A stretch of 64,000 bases of DNA from Pseudomonas cuatrocienegasensis (lineage in GTDB: Bacteria > Pseudomonadota > Gammaproteobacteria > Pseudomonadales > Pseudomonadaceae): the NCBI RefSeq assembly GCF_900110925.1, contig NZ_FOFP01000006.1, positions 112,021 to 176,020 of the forward strand, given 5' to 3'. The position numbers were made by a program, and so were the translations under genes. Each line of letters begins with the position of its first letter. The stretch's first letter is position 1. Of this stretch, positions 49,965 to 60,672 are shown one piece after another. The notes under the pieces were generated by a model. The model made no database searches. It was not told where the DNA came from and saw only the letters and a program-made list of their open reading frames with translations.

Positions 49965-50555
49965 CTAGCTTGAACCTTTGCTCCAACGCGGGAGGCCGAA
50001 CGCATCAAGCAGCTGCGTGGCTTCGCACAAGGGCAGGCCGACCACTGCGGAATAGCTGCCATGCAACTGACTGACAAATGCAGCACCCCAGCCCTGGATG
50101 GCGTAACCACCAGCCTTGTCCACTGGCTCGCCGCTGGCCCAATAGCGCTCTGCCTCGGCGTCTTCGATGGGACGAAAGGTTACCTCGCTAATAACCACAC
50201 GCACTTCGCAAATCGATCGGCTAGCCAGCGCCACTGCCGTCATAACGCGGTGTGTGCGTCCTGACAAAGCAGCCAGCATCGCCAAGGCATCCTTGCGATC
50301 GACAGGTTTACCGAGAATGCGCTGATCGAGCACCACACTGGTATCGGCGCCCAGCACGTAGCCGTCACGGTTGCCTAAACCGGCTAGGCCGGCAAGCGCC
50401 TTGTCCCGAGCAACGCGCTCGACATATGCCTCTGGAGATTCGGCCGGCGAGGGTGTTTCATCGACCGCGACGTTTATCAGGGAGAACGGAACGCCGATCT
50501 GCGCGAGCAATTCGCGGCGGCGGGGTGATGCCGAGGCAAGAAACAGAATGCCCAT
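49965..50555 (-). CDS. maf: Maf-family nucleotide pyrophosphatase
   Basis: 196 residues. [16 protein letters not shown] at the N-terminus, [11 protein letters not shown] and [13 protein letters not shown] are the Maf motifs; the AQIG/GAA branch matches the YhdE group that hydrolyses dTTP and UTP and restrains septum formation. GAGGAT lies seven bases before the ATG. In P. aeruginosa mreD directly precedes maf; here a 1.1-kb accessory gene lies between. Confidence 0.95.
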   Translation of the reverse strand: MGILFLASASPRRRELLAQIGVPFSLINVAVDETPSPAESPEAYVERVARDKALAGLAGLGNRDGYVLGADTSVVLDQRILGKPVDRKDALAMLAALSGRTHRVMTAVALASRSICEVRVVISEVTFRPIEDAEAERYWASGEPVDKAGGYAIQGWGAAFVSQLHGSYSAVVGLPLCEATQLLDAFGLPRWSKGSS

Positions 50556-50651
50556 GGCGGATCCTCAACGGTAAATAAGCGACAGCGTCGCATATCCGAG
50601 CACATTGAGGAAAGCTAAGGTCCCAGGCGCAAGGCTCAAACGGCGGGCGGA

Positions 50652-51785
50652 TCAGAACTTGAAGTTGAGTACCTGATCAGCCTTGAGCGACAGCGTCCGC
50701 TGCTGGGTAGTACCGCCGACGGTCACCTGAATCTCGTAAATGCCGCCATCGAGCACCAACGAAACCGGCGTTGCACCGTAATCCTGGTCGTTGATGCGCA
50801 CCTGATCACCGTACTTGTTGCTACGCACGATCAAGGAATGCATCTTGCTGTCGCATTGCTCGTAGGACACATCAAGGATTGCGCACGGCATCATTTTCTT
50901 CGCCGTGACGGTCGCTTCGATATTCATTTGAGCGTTAACGGTACCATCCAGGCTCATACTCGCCTGAACGAAGTCCGTGCGAGTACGGTAGCGATACCAG
51001 GCGGTATCGAGCGTAACGTCCGCAACCTGGTCGCGAATATCGGCGGCTAACGCACGCTGATAGTTGTCCAAAACCCATTGCGACATTTGCCCGTCATTGC
51101 GGTGCTCGGCCAGACAAGCAGAAAGGCTCTTGCTGGCCGAACAGCGGAAAGACACCGACTGCTCAAAACGAATGGTCTTATCTAGCTTGCGGGCAATAGC
51201 CTGAATCTTTCGGCTGTTGCGTTCGCGCATCTCGGCGGCCAGCTGGGATTTTAGACGTTCCACATCACGGGTTGCGACCGAGAACTTTAGGTGTTTGCTG
51301 CCCAGATCCTTTTCCAGCGCACTGACCCGCTCAGCGATGGTAGCCGCAGACTCGGCACTGCCTTTGTGCTCGTCAAGCAAGTCATCAAGTCGCTTGCGAT
51401 CAGTGCTTTGACCGAGAAAACCGTCAACTTCCGAGCGAATCAGTTTCTTGGTGTTCTGCAGCTGCAGCTCGATGGCCGACAGCTCGCTTTTCGCCGTCCG
51501 CAGATCACCTTCGAGCTGCTGCTTCTCAAATACAATGCTGTCGAGCTCAGCAATCTTGCTTGCCAGCTGCTCCGCTCGACGCGAATCGACGGCGTCCTCG
51601 ACACCTGACAGGGTCTCAACCGATAGCCGAGGAGAGCCTGCAGACTGCGGGGCCTGTTCGGCGCTACCAGCCTGAGAATAGCCAGTGCCCGCAACCAACG
51701 CCCAAGCCAGACAAGCACTGGTACCGGCGGCAGCCATTGCCGTACGGATGAGGGTAAAAGCCCACTGTGGCCTGGAACATTTCAT
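50652..51785 (-). CDS. Exported coiled-coil protein with PEGA-like C-terminus, accessory gene
   Basis: 377 residues from ATG 51785 (ATG 51800 is an alternative). A signal or anchor segment (residues about 9-38) is followed by a long coiled coil (residues 65-195), a middle domain with two cysteine pairs (CSASKSLSAC; CAILDVSYEQC) and a C-terminal strand-rich part with the pattern G-x-TP-V-x-L-x-G-x-Y (YGATPVSLVLDGGIYEIQV), which resembles a PEGA domain. I do not know its function. It interrupts the usual mreD-maf order, and its 5' flank is AT-rich with its own likely promoter. Confidence 0.82.
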   Translation of the reverse strand: MKCSRPQWAFTLIRTAMAAAGTSACLAWALVAGTGYSQAGSAEQAPQSAGSPRLSVETLSGVEDAVDSRRAEQLASKIAELDSIVFEKQQLEGDLRTAKSELSAIELQLQNTKKLIRSEVDGFLGQSTDRKRLDDLLDEHKGSAESAATIAERVSALEKDLGSKHLKFSVATRDVERLKSQLAAEMRERNSRKIQAIARKLDKTIRFEQSVSFRCSASKSLSACLAEHRNDGQMSQWVLDNYQRALAADIRDQVADVTLDTAWYRYRTRTDFVQASMSLDGTVNAQMNIEATVTAKKMMPCAILDVSYEQCDSKMHSLIVRSNKYGDQVRINDQDYGATPVSLVLDGGIYEIQVTVGGTTQQRTLSLKADQVLNFKF

Positions 51786-51835
51786 AACGCCAGCTTCCAT
51801 ACCCTTTCGCCCATGCTGTTGTTCTTTGCATTCTT

Positions 51836-51841
51836 ATAATA
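51836..51841 (-). promoter_or_regulatory. -10 element of the accessory coiled-coil gene
   Basis: TATTAT on the minus strand, 51 bases before ATG 51785, with TTATAG 17 bases further upstream as a weak -35, in an AT-rich stretch (51830-51900) unlike the neighbouring genes. Confidence 0.45.
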
Positions 51842-51984
51842 CAGGGTGCAGTTAATAGCTATAAGCCATCAACTGTTCTCATAATTCCAGAAATAACCCA
51901 CAGCAGCAAGCCGCAAACCTTGGCAGGCGCACAAGCACCTACAAAACGAATATTGGGGCACTCAGGCTCAAACCGCCATCGCGC

Positions 51985-52473
51985 TCAATACACGGCAAAG
52001 CGTTGCCGAAGCGCTTGCAGCATGAAAAACAGCCATGGCCAGAGCAGTCCACTGATTGGCACCGGCACCAGAAACAGAAGCGTGGGCGGGCGATTGCCAG
52101 TCAGCGCATTGAGCCACAGGTGCAGCAGTTGCGCGAGGCCGAACACGACCATAAGCACCATACTCTGCTGCCACATCGGAAACATGCGAAGGCGCTGGTG
52201 CAGACTCAGGACCAGAAAAGTAATTAGCGTGAGTATCAGCGCGTTCAGCCCCAGCAAAGAGCCGTTTAGCACATCGGCCAGTAAACCGATGCACCAAGCA
52301 GTGGTCATGCCCACCCGGTGCGGCACCGCCAACACCCAATAGGTAAGAAACAGCGCCAACCAGAGCGGTCGACCGATCTCCATGAACTTGGGCAAGGTGG
52401 CGACGCTGAGCAACAAGGCCAGGCACAGGCTGGCCCAGATAACCCAGGTATTACGCGAGCGAGCAGCGATCAT
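51985..52473 (-). CDS. mreD: Rod shape-determining protein MreD
   Basis: 162 residues with about five membrane helices (WVIWASLCLALLLSVATLP; PLWLALFLTYWVLAV; and others). It has AGAGGAG six bases before the ATG and overlaps the mreC stop (ATGA). MreD joins MreC and the RodA-PBP2 elongasome. Confidence 0.93.
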   Translation of the reverse strand: MIAARSRNTWVIWASLCLALLLSVATLPKFMEIGRPLWLALFLTYWVLAVPHRVGMTTAWCIGLLADVLNGSLLGLNALILTLITFLVLSLHQRLRMFPMWQQSMVLMVVFGLAQLLHLWLNALTGNRPPTLLFLVPVPISGLLWPWLFFMLQALRQRFAVY

Positions 52474-53426
52474 GGGCGCTCCTCTGGGACAGGTACTGCC
52501 GATTCGGCGGGTGGCTCAACGACAGGCGTAGCCGGTTGTTCGCGCGCTTGCCGATCCGCTGCTTCCTGAGCTTCGGCCGAATCGACGGCGCGCTGCTCCG
52601 GCGTGCGCGGATCGGTAAATACCAGCAGCATGTAGCGGCTGCGATTGAGATTGGCAGTCGGCATCGCACGCACAATGGCGAAGGGCTGACCGGAATCATG
52701 AATAACTTCCGTCACAGTGGCGACCGGGTAGCCAGCCGGGAAACGCTGGCCAAGGCCGGAACTGACCAGCAAATCACCTTTCTTGATGTCAGCCGTATCG
52801 GCGACATGGCGCAGCTCAAGGCGCTCGGGGTTGCCGGTGCCGGTGGCAATGGCGCGCAGGCCATTGCGGTTGACCTGTACCGGAATGCTATGGGTGGTGT
52901 CGGTCAACAGCAACACCCGCGCGGAGTAAGGCATGACTTCGACCACCTGTCCCATCAACCCGCGAGCATCAAGCACCGGCTGACCCAACATCACCCCATC
53001 GCGACTGCCCTTGTCGATGAGGATACGGTGGGTAAAGGGGTTAGGGTCGATACCGATCAGCTCGGTCGCCAGCACTTCGTCATCGACCAGCGCGGCGGAA
53101 TTGAGCAGCTCGCGCAGACGCACGTTCTGCTCAGTCAGAGCCGCCAGACGCTGCAGTCGGCGCTGCATCATCAACTGCTCGGTCTTGAGCCGCTCGTTCT
53201 CGGCAACCAGTTCGGTACGCGAGCTGAGCTCCTGGGTCGCACTATCCCACAGGGTCACGGGCAGACGTCCTAGCCAGTACACAGGCTCAACGATCAGCCC
53301 CAGTTGGCTGCGTGCCGATTGCAGCACGCCCAGGCGCGCATCGACCACCATCAGCACGGCCGACAGCACGGCGAACACCAACAGGCGCACGCCAAGCGAA
53401 GGACCTTTGGCAAATAGCGGTTTGAT
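52470..53426 (-). CDS. mreC: Rod shape-determining protein MreC, probable AUC start
   Basis: Codons read IKPLFAKGPSLGVRLLVFAV from 53426, matching the N-terminus of other Pseudomonas MreC proteins as I remember them, but no ATG, GTG, TTG or CTG lies before this peptide. AAGGAG at 53438-53433 is six bases upstream of the ATC at 53426, so AUC is the likely start (318 codons). The conservative alternative is GTG 53390 (306 residues), which cuts the conserved tail. A membrane helix, coiled coil (SSRTELVAENERLKTEQLMMQRRLQRL) and the beta-barrel domains follow, ending in a proline/glutamate-rich tail. Confidence 0.9.
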   Translation of the reverse strand: MKPLFAKGPSLGVRLLVFAVLSAVLMVVDARLGVLQSARSQLGLIVEPVYWLGRLPVTLWDSATQELSSRTELVAENERLKTEQLMMQRRLQRLAALTEQNVRLRELLNSAALVDDEVLATELIGIDPNPFTHRILIDKGSRDGVMLGQPVLDARGLMGQVVEVMPYSARVLLLTDTTHSIPVQVNRNGLRAIATGTGNPERLELRHVADTADIKKGDLLVSSGLGQRFPAGYPVATVTEVIHDSGQPFAIVRAMPTANLNRSRYMLLVFTDPRTPEQRAVDSAEAQEAADRQAREQPATPVVEPPAESAVPVPEERP

Positions 53427-53513
53427 GAGCGGCTCCTTAGGACGTCAGCCAGCAAACAAAAGGCTGCAAGCGGATGGGAACCCGGCTTGCAGCCCGAGAG
53501 GGAAAGCGTTGCG

Positions 53514-54677
<1,164 letters not shown>

Positions 54678-54804
54678 TTACGGGCTTCTGAGCCCATCAT
54701 CGCGGCCTTTGACCGCACGCTCACGGCATCCGTTCCCTGCCCTCATGTGGCGCGACGAACTGTCGCTTGTCCTACGGCTGCCGCCGTTTCCCTGGAGAAC
54801 CGCA

Positions 54805-55092
54805 ATGGCGCTTGAACGCACCGAGGTGGAAAAGATCGCCCATCTGGCCCGACTTGGCCTCAATGAAGGCGAAATTCCAAGCACGACCGAGACGCTCAAC
54901 AGCATCCTCGGTCTGATCGACCAGATGCAAGCGGTCGACACCACCGGCATCGAACCTCTGGCCCACCCACTGGAAGCGACCCAGCGCCTGCGCGCCGATC
55001 AGGTCACTGAAAATAATCAGCGCGATGCCTATCAGGCTATCGCTCCGGCTGTGGAAAACGGTCTGTACCTGGTTCCGAAAGTCATCGAGTAA
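54805..55092 (+). CDS. gatC: Asp/Glu-tRNA(Asn/Gln) amidotransferase subunit C
   Basis: 95 residues from ATG 54805, with GGAG seven bases upstream; the longer open frame is not supported. [19 protein letters not shown] is the family start. GatC stabilises the GatA-GatB complex. A possible -10, TAGATT, is at 54664-54669. First of gatCAB. Confidence 0.96.
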   Translation: MALERTEVEKIAHLARLGLNEGEIPSTTETLNSILGLIDQMQAVDTTGIEPLAHPLEATQRLRADQVTENNQRDAYQAIAPAVENGLYLVPKVIE

Positions 55093-55107
55093 GGAAAGCT
55101 TCCTGCC

Positions 55108-56559
55108 ATGCATCATATGACCCTGGCCGAGATCGCCCGCGGACTCGCCGACAAGCAATTCTCCGCCGAAGAACTGACTCGCAGCCTGCTGGCCCGTATC
55201 CAGCAGCTCGACCCGCAGCTCAACAGCTTTATCACCGTCACCGCCGACCAGGCCATGAGCCAGGCCAAAGCGGCCGACGCACGCCGTGCGAGCGGTGAGA
55301 GCGGCGCCCTGCTCGGCGCGCCGATTGGCCACAAGGACCTGTTCTGCACCCAGGGCGTGCTGACCTCCTGCGGTTCGAAGATCCTGACCGGTTTCAAGGC
55401 CCCGTATAACGCCACTGTGGTCGAAAAACTTGCCGCTGCCGGCGCCGTGACCCTGGGCAAGCTGAACATGGACGAATTCGCCATGGGCTCAGCCAACGAA
55501 TCCAGCCACTACGGCCCGGTGAAAAACCCCTGGGACCTGACCCGCGTACCGGGCGGCTCGTCGGGCGGCTCCGCTGCAGCCGTGGCGGCGCGCCTGCTGC
55601 CAGCAGCCACTGGCACCGACACTGGCGGCTCGATTCGCCAACCCGCAGCGCTGACCAACCTCACCGGGATCAAGCCGACCTACGGCCGCGTCTCGCGCTG
55701 GGGCATGATCGCCTACGCCTCCAGCCTCGATCAGGGCGGCCCACTGGCACGTACCGCAGAAGACTGCGCGCTGATGCTGCACGCCATGGCCGGCTTCGAC
55801 GCCAAGGACTCGACCTGCGTCGATCAGCCGGTCGACGATTACCTCGCCGCCCTGAGCCAGCCGCTGGCCGGCCTGCGCATCGGCCTGCCGAAGGAGTACT
55901 TCGGCGCGGGCCTGGACGCACGCATTGGCGAGAAGGTCATGGCTGTGGTCGAAGCGCTGAAAAAACTCGGCGCGAGCGTAAAAGAGATCAGCCTGCCGAA
56001 CATGCAGCACGCGATCCCCGCCTACTACGTGATTGCCCCCGCCGAAGCCAGCAGTAACCTGTCGCGCTTCGACGGCGTGCGCTTTGGCTACCGCTGCGAG
56101 AACCCGGTCAACCTCGAAGACCTGTACAAGCGCTCCCGTGGCGAAGGCTTTGGCGCGGAAGTCAAACGCCGGATCATGGTCGGCACCTATGCGCTGTCCG
56201 CCGGTTACTACGACGCCTACTACATCAAGGCGCAACAGATCCGCCGGCTGATCAAGAACGACTTCGTCGCCGCCTTTAACGATGTCGACGTAATCCTCGG
56301 CCCGACCACGCCGAACCTGGCTTGGAAACTCGGCGAGAAGAACAGCGATCCAGTCGCCGCTTACCTGGAAGACATCTACACCATCACCGCCAACCTGGCC
56401 GGCATTCCCGGCCTGTCGATGCCCGCGGGCTTCGTCGACGGTTTACCGGTCGGCGTGCAGTTGCTCGGCAACTACTTCCAGGAAGGTCGCCTGCTCAATG
56501 TCGCCCACCAGTACCAACAGGTCACTGACTGGCACACCCACGCACCGAGCGGATTCTGA
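55108..56559 (+). CDS. gatA: Asp/Glu-tRNA(Asn/Gln) amidotransferase subunit A
   Basis: 483 residues. Amidase signature with Lys-cisSer-Ser catalysis: the lysine is in [11 protein letters not shown], and the serines are in [17 protein letters not shown] plus [11 protein letters not shown]. It frees ammonia from glutamine for GatB. Presence of GatCAB means Gln- or Asn-tRNA is made by transamidation here. Confidence 0.97.
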   Translation: MHHMTLAEIARGLADKQFSAEELTRSLLARIQQLDPQLNSFITVTADQAMSQAKAADARRASGESGALLGAPIGHKDLFCTQGVLTSCGSKILTGFKAPYNATVVEKLAAAGAVTLGKLNMDEFAMGSANESSHYGPVKNPWDLTRVPGGSSGGSAAAVAARLLPAATGTDTGGSIRQPAALTNLTGIKPTYGRVSRWGMIAYASSLDQGGPLARTAEDCALMLHAMAGFDAKDSTCVDQPVDDYLAALSQPLAGLRIGLPKEYFGAGLDARIGEKVMAVVEALKKLGASVKEISLPNMQHAIPAYYVIAPAEASSNLSRFDGVRFGYRCENPVNLEDLYKRSRGEGFGAEVKRRIMVGTYALSAGYYDAYYIKAQQIRRLIKNDFVAAFNDVDVILGPTTPNLAWKLGEKNSDPVAAYLEDIYTITANLAGIPGLSMPAGFVDGLPVGVQLLGNYFQEGRLLNVAHQYQQVTDWHTHAPSGF

Positions 56560-56571
56560 GGACGACTGAAC

Positions 56572-58020
56572 ATGCAATGGGAAACCGTAATCGGGCTGGA
56601 AATTCACGCCCAGCTCAGCACCCAATCGAAGATTTTCTCCGCCAGCGCCATCGCCTTTGGCGCCGAGCCCAACACCCAGGCCAGCCTGGTTGACCTGGGC
56701 ATGCCCGGCACCCTGCCGGTGCTCAACGCCGAAGCGGTGCGTATGGCCTGCAAATTCGGCCTGGCCATCGACGCAGAGATAGCGCCGCAGAACATCTTTG
56801 CCCGTAAGAACTACTTCTACCCGGACCTGCCCAAGGGCTACCAGACCAGCCAGATGGACCACCCCATCGTTGGCAAGGGCTTTCTCGATATCACCCTGGA
56901 AGACGGTACGCAAAAACGCATCGGCATCACCCGCGCACACCTGGAAGAAGACGCTGGCAAGAGCCTGCACGAAGACTTCCAGGGCATGAGCGGCATCGAC
57001 CTCAACCGCGCCGGCACGCCGCTGCTGGAGATCGTTTCCGAGCCGGATATCCGTTCGGCCAAGGAAGCCGTGGCCTACGTCAAGGCGATCCACGCTCTGG
57101 TGCGCTATCTGGGCATCTGCGACGGCAATATGGCCGAAGGCTCGCTGCGCTGCGACTGCAACGTCTCGGTACGGCCCAAGGGCCAGGCCGAGTTCGGCAC
57201 CCGCGCCGAGATCAAGAACGTTAACTCGTTCCGCTTTATCGAAAAAGCCATCAACCATGAAGTGCAACGGCAGATCGAGCTGATTGAGGACGGCGGCAAG
57301 GTGGTACAGGAAACTCGCCTGTACGACCCGAACAAGGACCAGACGCGCTCCATGCGCAGCAAGGAAGAAGCCAACGACTACCGTTACTTCCCCTGCCCCG
57401 ACTTGCTGCCGGTGGTGATCGAACAAAGCTTCCTCGATGAAATCCGCGCCAGCCTGCCGGAGTTGCCGGTGCAGAAGCGCGAGCGCTTCCAGGCAGAGTT
57501 CGGCCTGTCCGCCTATGACGCCGATGTACTGGCCGCCAGCCGCGAAATGGCCAACTATTTCGAGGCGGTCAACGCTGTCTGTGGCGATGCCAAATTGGCC
57601 GCCAACTGGGTGATGGGCGAGCTGTCCAGCCTGCTCAACAAGGACAACCTGGACATCGAGCAATCACCGGTTTCTGCCGAGCAACTTGGCGGGATGATCC
57701 TGCGTATCAAGGACAACACCATCAGCGGCAAGATCGCCAAGATGGTCTTCGAGGCCCTGGCCGCTGGCGAAGGCAGCACGGCCGATGAAGTGATCGAGAA
57801 GAAAGGCCTCAAGCAGGTCACCGACTCCGGCGCTATCGAAAAGATGCTCGACGAAGTGCTGGCGGCCAACGCCGAGCAGGTCGAACAATACCGCGCGGCC
57901 GATGAAGCCAAACGCGGCAAGATGTTCGGCTTCTTCGTCGGCCAGGCCATGAAAGCCTCGAAAGGCAAAGCCAACCCGGGGCAAGTGAACGAACTGCTGA
58001 AGAACAAGCTCGAAGGCTGA
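56572..58020 (+). CDS. gatB: Asp/Glu-tRNA(Asn/Gln) amidotransferase subunit B
   Basis: 482 residues. [23 protein letters not shown] and the signature [15 protein letters not shown] [13 protein letters not shown] mark the kinase-like cradle; the C-terminal YqeY-like tail domain binds tRNA. Last of gatCAB, followed by a GC-rich hairpin. Confidence 0.98.
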   Translation: MQWETVIGLEIHAQLSTQSKIFSASAIAFGAEPNTQASLVDLGMPGTLPVLNAEAVRMACKFGLAIDAEIAPQNIFARKNYFYPDLPKGYQTSQMDHPIVGKGFLDITLEDGTQKRIGITRAHLEEDAGKSLHEDFQGMSGIDLNRAGTPLLEIVSEPDIRSAKEAVAYVKAIHALVRYLGICDGNMAEGSLRCDCNVSVRPKGQAEFGTRAEIKNVNSFRFIEKAINHEVQRQIELIEDGGKVVQETRLYDPNKDQTRSMRSKEEANDYRYFPCPDLLPVVIEQSFLDEIRASLPELPVQKRERFQAEFGLSAYDADVLAASREMANYFEAVNAVCGDAKLAANWVMGELSSLLNKDNLDIEQSPVSAEQLGGMILRIKDNTISGKIAKMVFEALAAGEGSTADEVIEKKGLKQVTDSGAIEKMLDEVLAANAEQVEQYRAADEAKRGKMFGFFVGQAMKASKGKANPGQVNELLKNKLEG

Positions 58021-58039
58021 GGCCGAAACTCTGTGAACG

Positions 58040-58065
58040 ACGCCGGGCACGCCCGGCGTTGCTTT
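58040..58065 (+). terminator. Weak terminator downstream of gatB
   Basis: ACGCCGGGC (58040-58048), loop AC, GCCCGGCGT (58051-58059), then TGCTTTG. The stem is perfect but the T tail is interrupted. Confidence 0.6.
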
Positions 58066-58093
58066 GTGAGCAGCATGGCCAAGGGGAGCCAAC

Positions 58094-58465
58094 ATGCGTC
58101 CGTTAGCGACTTTACTGATAGCCCTAGCCATGCTGGGCGGCTGCGCCAGCCAAGGCTCGATTGACGCCAACGGCTACCGTAACGAAGGCCAAGCGTCTTA
58201 CTACGGCGCTCGGCACCACGGCAACAAGACCGCCAGCGGTGAGCGCTTCGACCAGAACGCCCTGACCGCTGCCCATCGCACCTTGCCGTTCGGTACGCGA
58301 GTAAGGGTGACCAATCTGCGCAACGAGCGCAGCGTGGTGGTACGCATCAATGACCGGGGGCCTTACGCCCGCGGGCGCATCATTGACCTGTCGCGCAAGG
58401 CCGCCGAGCAACTGGACATGATCCGCGCAGGCGTGGTGCCCGTGCGGGTCGAACAACTGCAATAA
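58094..58465 (+). CDS. RlpA-like septal-ring lipoprotein
   Basis: 123 residues. Lipobox LGGC with Cys17, then a double-psi beta-barrel: [46 protein letters not shown] and [16 protein letters not shown]. The conserved His and Asp residues of RlpA transglycosylases ([28 protein letters not shown]) are present. It lacks the SPOR domain of full RlpA, so it is a short family member and may not localise to the septum. GGGGAG lies upstream of the ATG. Confidence 0.9.
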   Translation: MRPLATLLIALAMLGGCASQGSIDANGYRNEGQASYYGARHHGNKTASGERFDQNALTAAHRTLPFGTRVRVTNLRNERSVVVRINDRGPYARGRIIDLSRKAAEQLDMIRAGVVPVRVEQLQ

Positions 58466-58498
58466 GCCCGCGCCTACAACCACGAGGATTGACTGTTT

Positions 58499-59593
58499 AT
58501 GACTGTAATGACCGCCGTCTACCTGATCGCCGGGCTGGTGCTGCTGGTCGTAGGGGCCGACGTGCTGGTACGCGGTGCCGCCAAACTGGCAGCACGCTTC
58601 GGTATTGCGCCGCTGGTGATCGGTCTGACTGTGGTGGCATTCGGCACCAGCGCACCGGAAACGGCTGTTAGCGTACAGGCCTCGTTTGCCGGCAGCGGTG
58701 ATCTGGCGATTGGTAATGTGCTGGGCAGCAATATCGCCAACGTGCTGCTGGTGCTGGGCTGTACGGCGCTGATCGCGCCGCTGGTGGTATCACGCCAGCT
58801 GATTCGTCTCGACGTACCGCTGATGATCGGCGCCAGTCTGCTGGTCTACGCCCTGGCCTGGGACGGCCAGCTCAGCCGCCTTGATGGTGCGCTACTGGTT
58901 GCCTGCGTGGTCATTTACACCACGTTCCTGATCATCAGCAGCCGCCGTGCGGCAGTCAGCGAGGATGACGAGTTCGCCCGCGAATTCGGCCTCAAGGAAC
59001 CCAGCACGCGCTTCGCCTGGGTCCGCGATCTGCTGCTGATCGTGCTGGGTCTGGGTCTGCTGGTGGGTGGCTCGACGCTGCTGGTCGAAGGTGCTGTCAG
59101 CCTGGCCCGTGCCCTCGGCCTGTCGGAGCTGATCATTGGCCTGACCGTGATCGCCATCGGCACCTCCCTGCCAGAACTGGCGACATCGGTGCTGGCGGCC
59201 TTTCGTGGTGAGCGCGACATCGCCGTGGGCAATATCGTCGGCAGCAATATCTTCAACCTGCTGCTGGTACTGGGCAGTGCATCGCTGGTTTCGCCGGCGG
59301 CCATTTCCGTTTCACCCAACGCCCTGGCATTCGACTTCCCGGTGATGATCGCCGTCGCGGTGGCCTGCCTACCGATCTTCTTCTCCGGTTTTCGTATCAA
59401 CCGCTGGGAGGGCCTGCTGTTTCTGGCCTATTACGCCGCTTACATCGGCTACCTGGCGCTGTTTGCCACTGGCCGCCCACAGGTGAACGCCTTCGCTGAT
59501 GCCATGCTCGGTTACGTGCTACCGCTCACCGCCATCACCCTGCTGGTGGTGGCCGCACGGGCCTGGAAGCGCCATGGTTTTTCCGACAGCTAA
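58499..59593 (+). CDS. Calcium/sodium antiporter (YrbG family)
   Basis: 364 residues, about ten to eleven membrane helices in two inverted halves. Each half has the alpha-repeat (VVAFGTSAPETAVSVQA; VIAIGTSLPELATSVLA) typical of the Ca/cation antiporter family, with GNVLGSNIANVLLVLG and GNIVGSNIFNLLLVLG. It is probably a Ca2+/Na+ or cation/H+ antiporter. Stop codons overlap the convergent AEC gene by two bases, with no terminator between. Confidence 0.93.
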   Translation: MTVMTAVYLIAGLVLLVVGADVLVRGAAKLAARFGIAPLVIGLTVVAFGTSAPETAVSVQASFAGSGDLAIGNVLGSNIANVLLVLGCTALIAPLVVSRQLIRLDVPLMIGASLLVYALAWDGQLSRLDGALLVACVVIYTTFLIISSRRAAVSEDDEFAREFGLKEPSTRFAWVRDLLLIVLGLGLLVGGSTLLVEGAVSLARALGLSELIIGLTVIAIGTSLPELATSVLAAFRGERDIAVGNIVGSNIFNLLLVLGSASLVSPAAISVSPNALAFDFPVMIAVAVACLPIFFSGFRINRWEGLLFLAYYAAYIGYLALFATGRPQVNAFADAMLGYVLPLTAITLLVVAARAWKRHGFSDS

Positions 59594-60531
59594 ATCCAGC
59601 CGCCCCACTGCAGCAGCAACAGCCCGAGGTTGGTGGTCAGCACCGCCATCAGCGTGGTGATCACGATGATCGCCGCGGCCAGCTCATGGTTGCCGTTGAC
59701 CGCTCGGGCCATGACGAAACTGGCCGCCGCAGTCGGGCTGGCGAAGTAGAGGAAGAGGATCGCCAGATCCGCCTCGCGAAAGCCGTACAGCCAGGCGCCC
59801 AGGGTGGCCAGCAGCGGCAGCCAGAGCATCTTCATCAAACTGGAGCTGAGTGCCACGCCGCTGCTGGCACGCAACGATGCCAGGCTGAGGGTGCCACCGA
59901 TGCAGATCAGCGCCAGCGGCAGGGTCATCTGCGCGAAATACTCGCCGGAAATCAGCGCCCAGCCGGGTAGCGGTATCTGCCAGTAAGCGAAAGGAATAGC
60001 CAACAGCACGCCAATAATCAGCGGGTTGCTCAGCACGCTCTTGCAGAGTGTCCAGGGGTCGGAGCGGGTCTCAGGGCTGTAGATCGCCAGGACGATTGAA
60101 GACAGGGTGTTGTAGCAGAGAATTACCACCCCACCGAGCACCGCGCCCACCGACAGGCCGTAATCCCCGTACATGCTGGTGGCCAGGGCCAGGCCAATGA
60201 TGCCGTTGTTGCCGCGAAACGCGCCCTGGGTGTAGATGCCGCGGTCAGCCTGAGGAATCCGCCAGATCGCCCAAGCCCAGGCGAGCAGAAAACACACCAG
60301 GGTGGCGCCGATGAAATACAGCAACAGCGCCGGCCGCAGCGCCATGCTCAGGTCGGCTTTGATGATGCCGAGAAACAGCAGCGTGGGCATGGTGCCGCGA
60401 AACACCAGGGACGAGGCCGTATTGATAAAGGCGGTATCAATCCAGCCCAGACGCTTGAGCGCAACCCCAAGAAACAGCATGGAGAACACCGGTGCGGTGA
60501 TGGCGAGGGTCTGCTGGAAGACGGCAAACAT
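59590..60531 (-). CDS. AEC family transporter
   Basis: 313 residues from ATG 60531; GTG 60540 is possible but neither has a strong ribosome site. About ten membrane helices in the AEC (auxin efflux carrier) pattern, with GNNGIIGLALATSMYGD and FYFASPTAAASFVMARAV-like features in the second half. Substrates of bacterial AEC proteins include malonate and other acids, but none can be assigned here. It precedes roxR on the same strand, with a REP between. Confidence 0.9.
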   Translation of the reverse strand: MFAVFQQTLAITAPVFSMLFLGVALKRLGWIDTAFINTASSLVFRGTMPTLLFLGIIKADLSMALRPALLLYFIGATLVCFLLAWAWAIWRIPQADRGIYTQGAFRGNNGIIGLALATSMYGDYGLSVGAVLGGVVILCYNTLSSIVLAIYSPETRSDPWTLCKSVLSNPLIIGVLLAIPFAYWQIPLPGWALISGEYFAQMTLPLALICIGGTLSLASLRASSGVALSSSLMKMLWLPLLATLGAWLYGFREADLAILFLYFASPTAAASFVMARAVNGNHELAAAIIVITTLMAVLTTNLGLLLLQWGGWI

Positions 60532-60627
60532 GGGAGGCACCGGGAGTTATCTGACAACACATGCTAGCTGGCTAAGCATTAGCCTGCTAGCGAAGGCCGT
60601 GACTTCTGCAACGCTTTCAAAAGCTAT

Positions 60628-60648
60628 CGCGAATAAATTCGCGCCTAC
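60628..60648. repeat. REP unit
   Basis: Copy of the GCGAATAAATTCGC unit; one base differs from the copies at 20254 and 39681. A second GCGCCTACA end lies just after it. Confidence 0.75.
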
Positions 60649-60672
60649 ACCCTTGCGCCTACAACCCCGTGA

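Noticed and set aside
52003..53273. Plus-strand frames opposite mreD and mreC
   Set aside because: Gln/Arg/His-rich reverse frames with no start signal.
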